DNA from: Calocera cornea HHB12733
Taxonomy: Eukaryota > Basidiomycota > Dacrymycetes > Dacrymycetales > Dacrymycetaceae
DNA length: 64,000 nucleotides
NCBI GenBank assembly: GCA_001632435.1
Contig: KV423923.1
Coordinates: 136,281-200,280 of the forward strand
Direction of reading: 5' to 3'
In this document: piece by piece, positions 57,537-64,000 of the stretch
Layout of the letters: every line of letters starts with the position of its first letter
Position numbering within the stretch: position 1 is the first letter of the stretch
Translations under genes and position numbers: made by a program
Notes under the pieces: generated by a model
The model's database searches: none
What the model was told of the DNA's origin: nothing
What the model saw: the letters and a program-made list of their open reading frames with translations, nothing else

Positions 57537-60500
57537 TTGCTGGAGCCTGAGTGAGATCGGATCATAACTCATTGTCGGCTTGGTGCATTCTGCTATACCA
57601 CACAGGAGAAGTTTGATACTGCAGCGTGGAGATCAGTATGCCTGGCTCTGTGAACCAGCATGGGCAAAGCAGAGGGTCGACACCGATGTGCTGCAAGGCT
57701 GCAGTAATCTCGACAGGTGGACATGGCACCATCTCTGCCCCACAGCAACCCACCAGATGTAACATTGTAAGCCGTGGGAGAGCCTCGCTGGAACTCGTAG
57801 CGTTTTCGCGCTCGTTGTACACCAATGCACACGAGAAATCGATCTGAAGCAGGCAGGGGTCTTCGGCCTTGCATTCAGCTAAAGAGCTGCGAGGATAGAC
57901 ATGCACGTAAGGCGCAAAAACATACGCAAAGGCTGGAGCCTTGGTTGGCACCCGCTTAGATGCATGTCGATCTCCCCCGCGCTGAACAGACCTGATCGAT
58001 GCTAATATCCAACATCCAACCGTCAGATTTGCGGGGGATATCAGCGGTACAGTCCACACAGGCATGCCGCGTTTCGTTCCCAATATCCCCAAGCACCCTC
58101 GTCGTGGGCCCGTTGAGGACAGGACCCTGAGCAGTATGCCAGGGAAGACATTACAGCGAATGGGCGGCATGTGGCCAGAGCACTACTACAGGTAGAAGGG
58201 TTGGGCGCGTTGCCGCGCATGAAGTCAACAAGACAACGTATGAACGCTGAGGAATGCGTCTGTATGCCTCCGTAGCGCTTTGTCCTGTCCCATAGCACGC
58301 GAAGCTCAGCGCAATCCCGGGTTGTCAAGAGGCGGATTGTTATCAGCAAGTAGGAGACAGCATGGCGGGTTCTACCACCCCCGTTACGCTGCGACAGGTG
58401 AAGAGCGGGGGCGCTCTGCTTGCACGTCGTGAGGGTGTCGAGCTGTCAACTGCTCGGTCAAGCCATGGGACGTCGGCGGAGAAGCAGGTAGGCACTCGTG
58501 GAGGAACAACTTTGCAGGAAGCCAGTGCTTTCGGCTCAGTTGATCTCACGAGGCCCGCCCACTCTCCGCGAGACCAGAGATACGGATGGAGGCGGCAGGC
58601 TTGATATGTTCCGATCCACATCTCATAGCGGACGTCACCCGGGCGCCGTCTACGCATAGGGGTTGGAGACATTTCAAGTACTGCGTGATCACAACACAGA
58701 GGTACGGCAGCGGGAGCACGATAGCGAGGAGGGAGGACACGCAAGAGTTATACATGCGGACTCCCATGGCGGTACCCATGAGACAGGCAGTGTCAAGTAC
58801 AGCCCGGCCGCATGTAAAGCCAGTGCGGTCTACCTTCCAGGCAAGGGGTAGATGGCGTTCGAGAGCTCGCCCATGGCGTGGTTCATATACACCTGGCGGG
58901 TGTGATATGCAAAAGATATCGACCGCCCAGCAGTGGCATCGTTTGGAGAAGCTTGCGCTCCACAAGGACGGATCAGAACGTAGGTGCGCTTTGGGTGTGC
59001 TGATCGAGAGAGTTGCCGCGGCGAGAGCGGGTCTGGAGGGAATTGGGCGTGATATGGGAAGACATCGCTGATGGAGCTGGGCGATCGTCTGGAGAACCAA
59101 AGGCCAAGCCGGGGTCTATGAGTCGATTGGGCCGCGAAAATGCGAGGATGGATCGGAGCAGATGTGGCAAGCGGCGAGATCGCTCGAGGTTCAACAGCAA
59201 AAAGGTTCAAGACCATGCTCCGGTTTGCCGATCCACCGTTCTCCGCAGCAGCATCAGCGGATCCTGGTCACAGAGGCGGCGCGCAGCAGGGACGTCGGCT
59301 TGCGAAGCGCGACCCGAACGCTGTCGCCAGTCCCGAACAAGGCGACCAGTCGCTGAATGCGGAGGAACGGCAGTCGAACGCTTTGATGTGACTCGCCAGG
59401 ATGATGAAGGGAAGAGCGAGCTGAAGCGTAGACGAACAACACATGTGCATTCCAGTTGTTTTCCAGTGTAGTTACTCAGTGCTTACTGTGATCAGCAGCA
59501 GCCTCTGACAACCCAGGAGAGCCACGGTCGCATCCCCTACAGGACCCCTAAACCCCCACCCTAAAAGCTAAAAACCAGCCCGCGGGCACAGCCCCTCCCA
59601 ATGCGATGCCGCTCTCGGCCCTTTGGTCCCTCCGCTCCCGTCTCTCGCCGGCCAGAGGCTACTACTACGTCAAGGGTTGTCTCGCCTCTCGGCCTGCCTC
59701 ACTTCGCCCACTAGTTTGTGCCCGAGATGATGCCGGCGTGGGTGGATGGCGCTGGCTGGGCCAGGGGCATACGCAGGTGAGGTATTTGACCACCCCAATT
59801 CCCCAAGGGAGGAGGATTTGGGCATGGTCCGCGCCGGCGCTATGTCCGTGAAGCTACGCGGTGGCTCGCCCCTCAGCTGTGGCGCCCATACACCGAGCGA
59901 GATGTATGCTGCACTGCTGCGGGTGCGCTTCTGTTTTGGCGCCGATGTCTCTGGGTCATGACCGGACATGCGCCGATATGGACGCGGATTTGAAATTCCC
60001 AGCTCCGAGGGCTATTCTGGGCGTTGGAGCGCCGGAGCCCGCTGGGCGAACGGCGTGAACGGAGTGGCGGAGCCTGTAACGCATCCCGGCTCGGAGCGCT
60101 CAATGGAGAATGCAGTCTCGGTCTGTGAAAATGAGCCACGAAGGCCGACGCCCGCCCCCTGCCGGCCGGAGCCCAGCCCAGCCGACGCTCGATCAGCCGG
60201 TACATATCCCCTCGCCGCAATCGCGCCGGCGTGACGGTTCGCACACAATTCCCATTCTGCATTACTACTGTGTTTCCCACACCACACCGCGGCTTGCTCA
60301 GTCGGCGCGATCATCATATAATCTGTTCATATTCGCAGTGCTTCTCCCGACTCCGGCTCGACGTCATCCGCGCGCCGAAGACCGACCCTGGATCCCTATC
60401 GCCTCATCGCTGCCTGCTAATCGACCCACCGCACCACGAAGCACCGCGCGATTCCGTCGCGTTCGTGCATTGCCCACCGCGGCCGGCGGCGCGTTCACCC

Positions 60501-60622
60501 ACCCCAAAGGGGCCGAAACAGCTTTACGTGTTCAGCCGCGCTCTTACCACATCACACACGCCGTGCTTCTTCCTGGGGACCGTGTGCTGTGACATACGCG
60601 GGAATTCGCAAGACATCGCGGC

Positions 60623-63600
60623 ATGACGAGCGTGCCCACGGCTGCGGACGGCGGGGAGAAGCTGGCACCGTCACCTTCACGTGCACCACCATCATCGTCG
60701 TCCCCTCCTCCCCCTCCCCTTGCCCGTGTACAGCGACAACGACAGCCACAGGCCGAGCGAGCCTCCCCATCCACCTACCCAGACGGCACACGGTCCGCCC
60801 CGCACACCACCACACTCACCTCCATCATCCGCACGCCGACCTACAACTACAACCACACCCCGCCGCGGCCTATCGACTCCCACGACAGCTCAGGCACGCT
60901 CTCCCCAACGCCGCTCTCGCACATACTCCCCTCGGGCGAGAACAGTAACGACACTGTCCCTATGAATGGGGAGAGGGATCCGGAGAAGGAGGACAGGGAG
61001 CGAGAGCGGAAGAAGAGGAGGGTGCAGTGGGCTAGTGCACCTGACGGAGAGGGGGAGGGAGGGGGCGGAGGAGGGGCGGCGGTGCCTATCGAGCAGGGGC
61101 CGGATGCGCAGGAGCATCGGGAGAGCAGGGCGAGGCGGAGGGAGGAGGAGCGGACGGACGATGAGCGGTTGGGAAGGGAGCTGGACGAGCGGGGGCTGAA
61201 TGTGCGTCTCTGTTTCCACTTGCTTATCGCCGTAGCTGACTGTATGCTGTTTTCTGGGTGTTGCAGAGAGACGCCTTCCGCGCCCTGCGCGCCGCCCTCC
61301 AAACGCACCAGCGCACCCAGCACCTCTCGGACGACCTCTCCCCCTCCACCACCGCCGCCCTACAACAGCTGGACGTCTACGTCCCCTCCGACCAAACGTT
61401 CGGGCTGCCCGCGCCTGAGCCTCCCAGCACCGCGGGCGAGCGGGACCCGGAGAAAGCCGGTGGCGAGGGCAGTTCTGGGGGCCGGTGGGCGTTCGTCCGC
61501 GCTGCGAACCGCCTGGTGCGGGGGAACCGGGAGCGGGAGGAGGTGGGCGAGCGGCCCTCCGCCAGGCCGCTGCAGCGCACCGAAGACAGCTCGGATGAGC
61601 CCTCCCCGGTCAAGCGCAGCCCCCCTGCGTTCTCGTCTGGCAGCAGTGCGGCGCCCAACCTGCAAGGCAGGGGAGTGCTGGCGAGCTTGCTGGCCATGTA
61701 CGAGCAGCGGGACGCCAGCACGAGCTTCTCGAGCGGGGCCAGTAGCTTGTCGACGAGCGCGCCCAGCACGCCGAGCGAGAGCGATGAGGAGGCGAGTTTG
61801 GTGCGGGAGAAGGGGAGGGTGCTTGGGGAGGGGGAGAAGCGAGTGCCCGGGCATCGGGGTGGGGACGGGGACGGGGATGCAGTCGGATGGGAGCGCGTCG
61901 AGCGCGCTCGGGAGGCCCAGTCGGAGCCCGCGAGCATCCTCGAGCCGTCGCCCGAGCCCACGTCCCCCCCGCGCGCCGCGCTCGGCCGGGTGGAGAGCGC
62001 CCCTGTGCCGCAGACCGCGCGCAGACGGAAGACGCCCGGCCAGTCGCTCTCCAACATCTGGCACGCGCTCGCCCCCGGCCCGGGCACGCCCAAGGCCGCC
62101 CAGTCCGGCGGGGGCGTCCTCGGCAGCCTCATCGCCACCACGGCGAACCTCTCTGGTGCTGCTGCGCCCGCGCCGAGCAGCCTCGCACCGCAGATCGGAA
62201 GGTCGGGGTTTCACCTGGCGAGATATGACATGAATGGGGAGGCGGGGGACTTGGATGTTGAGGAGGAGCGGAGGCGGGTCAAGGAGGAGAGGAGGAGGAG
62301 CTGGGCCAGCATCGGCTGGGGGATCGGGGAGGGCGGAGCGGGGGGGTCGCGTCCCGGGAGCAGGCCGGGGAGCAGGGGAGGCAGCAGGTCTGGCAGCCTG
62401 GCGGGGAGCAGGCGGGCGAGTGTGGACGACTTGCAGAGCGAGGACGAGGAGCTCGGGGAGAAGAGCGGCAGTACGGGCGAGCTGGTCTCGAGCCCCCGGC
62501 CGATGGAGGCTATGAGCCTCTCGCGCGTGTCGACGATCCAACCTCTCTCGCGGGCTACCACGACTAGCTCGGACGCGACGAGCCTGCGGGACCGGGAGCG
62601 TGCGCTCAAGCGGGCTCAGTGGCCCGGCATGCTCTCCCTTCCCCGGCTCACAATGTCGCACATCTCGTCGCGCGACAGCAGCCCCGACGAGCAGGGCAAG
62701 CACAAGCACACCCGCGGCGGGTCGTACTTCGCCTTCAAGCACCACGTGCCGACACCCGAGGAGGAGGAGAAGCTCGAGGCGGAGCGGAAGAAGGAGGCGG
62801 AGCGACGCCGGCGCAAGAAGCAGAAGAAGCGCCGCCTCGAGAAGGAGATCTTCATCACCATGCACGTCGCCGCCGTGCTCCAGCGCCAGGAGTTCCTCCT
62901 CAAGCTCGCGCGCGCGCTCATGATGTTCGGCGCGCCGACTCATAGGCTCGAGGCGCTCATCCAGGCGACGGGGCGCGTGCTGGACATGAACGTGTCGTGC
63001 GTGCACTTGCCGTCGCTCATGCTGCTCTCGTTCAACGACGACACAACCCGGACGAGCGAGACAAAGTTCCTGAAGCAGCCGCAGGCACTCGACCTCGGCC
63101 GCCTGCAGGACGTGCACACCGTGTATAACGCCGTCATCCACGACAAGATCGGCGTCAAGGACGCCAGCGACCGGCTTGACGACATCATGCGCGCCAAGAG
63201 TCGCTACCGCAACCTCATCGCGATCATCATCGGTGGGCTCTGCAGCGCGTTCATCACCCCGATCTCCTTCTCCGGCTCCTTCCTTGACGCCATGTGCGCC
63301 TTCCCGCTCGGATGCCTGCTCGTCCTCATCCAGCAGCTCGCGAGCAAGAACGAGCTCTTCACCCACGTCTTCGAGATCGTCGTCGCGCTCCTGCTCAGCT
63401 TCATCGCCGCCGGCCTCGCAGCCACAGACCGCGTCTGCTACGCCGCCGTCGCCAGTGGGAGTATCGTGCTCATCCTCCCGGGGTTCATCGTGCTCACCGG
63501 CGCGCTCGAGCTCGCCAGCAGGAACATCATCAGCGGGAGCGTGCGCATGATGTACTCGCTCATCTACTCCCTCTTCCTGGGCTTCGGTCTCGCCATCGGC

Positions 63601-64000
63601 GCAGAGTTCTATACCCAGATCACCGGCCAGCAGGTCATCGGCCTCGGCTTGCAGAACGGCGTCACCTGCCCGACGCATGATGCCAATGGCCCCTGGTGGC
63701 AGCAGCAGGCTGGCCCGTACTGGGCGTTCCTCTGCGTGCCAGGATTCTCGCTTGCGCTCAGTCTCAGGAATCAAGCACCTTGGAAGAGGAAGGAATTCGT
63801 GAGTTCCCACAGCTCTGCTGAATCCCTTGTTCTGACCGTATACTAGATTGTCATGATTCTCATCTCATGCGCCGGATGGACAACAAATCACTTTTCCGGA
63901 CTCAAATTTGTCAATCGGACGGATATCGTATCTATGCTCGGAGCTCTCGTTGTCGGCGTCTCTGGAAATCTGTACGGCCGCTTTTTGGGGACTGGCATGG
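60623..64000 (+). CDS. Prm10/ThrE-type (DUF1212) membrane protein, 3' end beyond window
   Basis: ATG 60623 (MTSVPTAADG) opens exon 1 (193 codons). A 65-nt intron (61202-61266) joins GLN to RDAFRALRAAL; exon 2 runs 844 codons to 63798. A 48-nt intron (63799-63846) leads to exon 3, which is open to the window edge. The first ~700 residues are disordered, rich in Ser, Pro and charged repeats. The domain starts near residue 720: FLLKLARALMMFGAPTHRLE (conserved first segment of DUF1212), HLPSLMLLSF, then about ten hydrophobic helices including FITPISFSGSFLDAMCAFPL, GSIVLILPGFIVLTGALEL and GFGLAIGAEFYTQITG. The family includes yeast Prm10 and bacterial threonine/serine exporters. The fungal substrate is unknown. 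The 816-codon antisense frame is a GC-bias shadow. Confidence 0.8.

Larger units (their letters stand above)
57085..60622. other. Gene-poor 3.5-kb region
   Basis: Beyond the transporter promoter (57085-57600) no gene can be supported. ORFs up to 202 codons (57562-58170 minus, 58546-59100 minus, 59013-59471 plus) overlap each other on both strands, lack domains and have no plausible splice partners. The segment 60000-60622 should hold the promoter and 5' UTR of the Prm10/ThrE-type gene. Decayed sequence or non-coding RNA cannot be excluded. Confidence 0.4.

Noticed and set aside
57562..58170. 202-codon minus-strand ORF
   Set aside because: No domain, no splice context, and overlapped by ORFs of similar size on the other strand.
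59527..59575. Telomere-like CCCTAAA/CCCCTAAACCCC stretch
   Set aside because: Only two degenerate units with no tandem array; internal and probably chance.
61360..63810. 816-codon open frame on the minus strand opposite the Prm10/ThrE-type gene
   Set aside because: It is a mirror of a GC-rich, codon-biased coding exon; its translation is Arg/Glu/Leu-rich without domains, while the plus strand encodes a clear DUF1212 permease.

Overview
The window is nuclear DNA of a filamentous basidiomycete, most likely an Agaricomycete. Genes are split by many 45-60-nt GT-AG introns, coding GC is high, and the content is typical of that group: an alpha-kinase, an F-box/LRR protein, a DUF1212 permease, DHA1 transporters and a fungal OTT_1508-like deaminase. 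No rRNA, tRNA, CRISPR or bacterial-style operon was seen. Exon borders were worked out by eye from splice signals and reading frame, so exact coordinates of multi-exon genes are approximate.

Layout. (1) 1-767: N-terminal part of a Ser/Pro-rich protein running off the left edge. (2) 1280-22960: an accessory block that looks like a large mobile element or island. It holds an uncharacterised gene, an F-box gene, an alpha-kinase, an IS3EU/rve-like DDE integrase, a small ORF, an uncharacterised Cys-containing protein, a stand-alone PIF1-type helicase with a duplicated N-terminal segment, and a ~1,050-aa unknown protein ending in a Cys cluster. (3) 23344-26708: a condensin G-subunit (Ycg1/CAPG) locus with several apparent disabling lesions. 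(4) 26816-30657: a second accessory patch with a probable fungal nucleic-acid deaminase. (5) 31825-49706: ordinary chromosomal genes: cyanamide hydratase-like HD protein, Nudix ADP-sugar pyrophosphatase, a ~2,300-aa zinc-finger protein (possibly UNC80-like), class-1A-type dihydroorotate dehydrogenase, and a ~1,780-aa sacsin/HSP90-type ATPase ending in an HExxH motif. (6) 50145-57084: three tandem DHA1 transporter copies, the first of them dead. (7) 57085-60622: gene-poor. (8) 60623-64000: start of a Prm10/ThrE-type membrane protein.

The most unusual signal is a short array of the imperfect palindrome ATCGTAGGAT (variants ATCGTGCGAT, ATCGTACGAT) at a 16-17-bp period. It occurs four times (1280, 22806, 26816, 30615). 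These arrays bound region 2, bracket the damaged condensin locus as a 155-bp direct repeat, and sit just upstream of the deaminase gene. Together with the integrase, helicase and unknown proteins they suggest an undescribed large transposon-like system. This is inference: target-site duplications and relatives elsewhere could not be checked.
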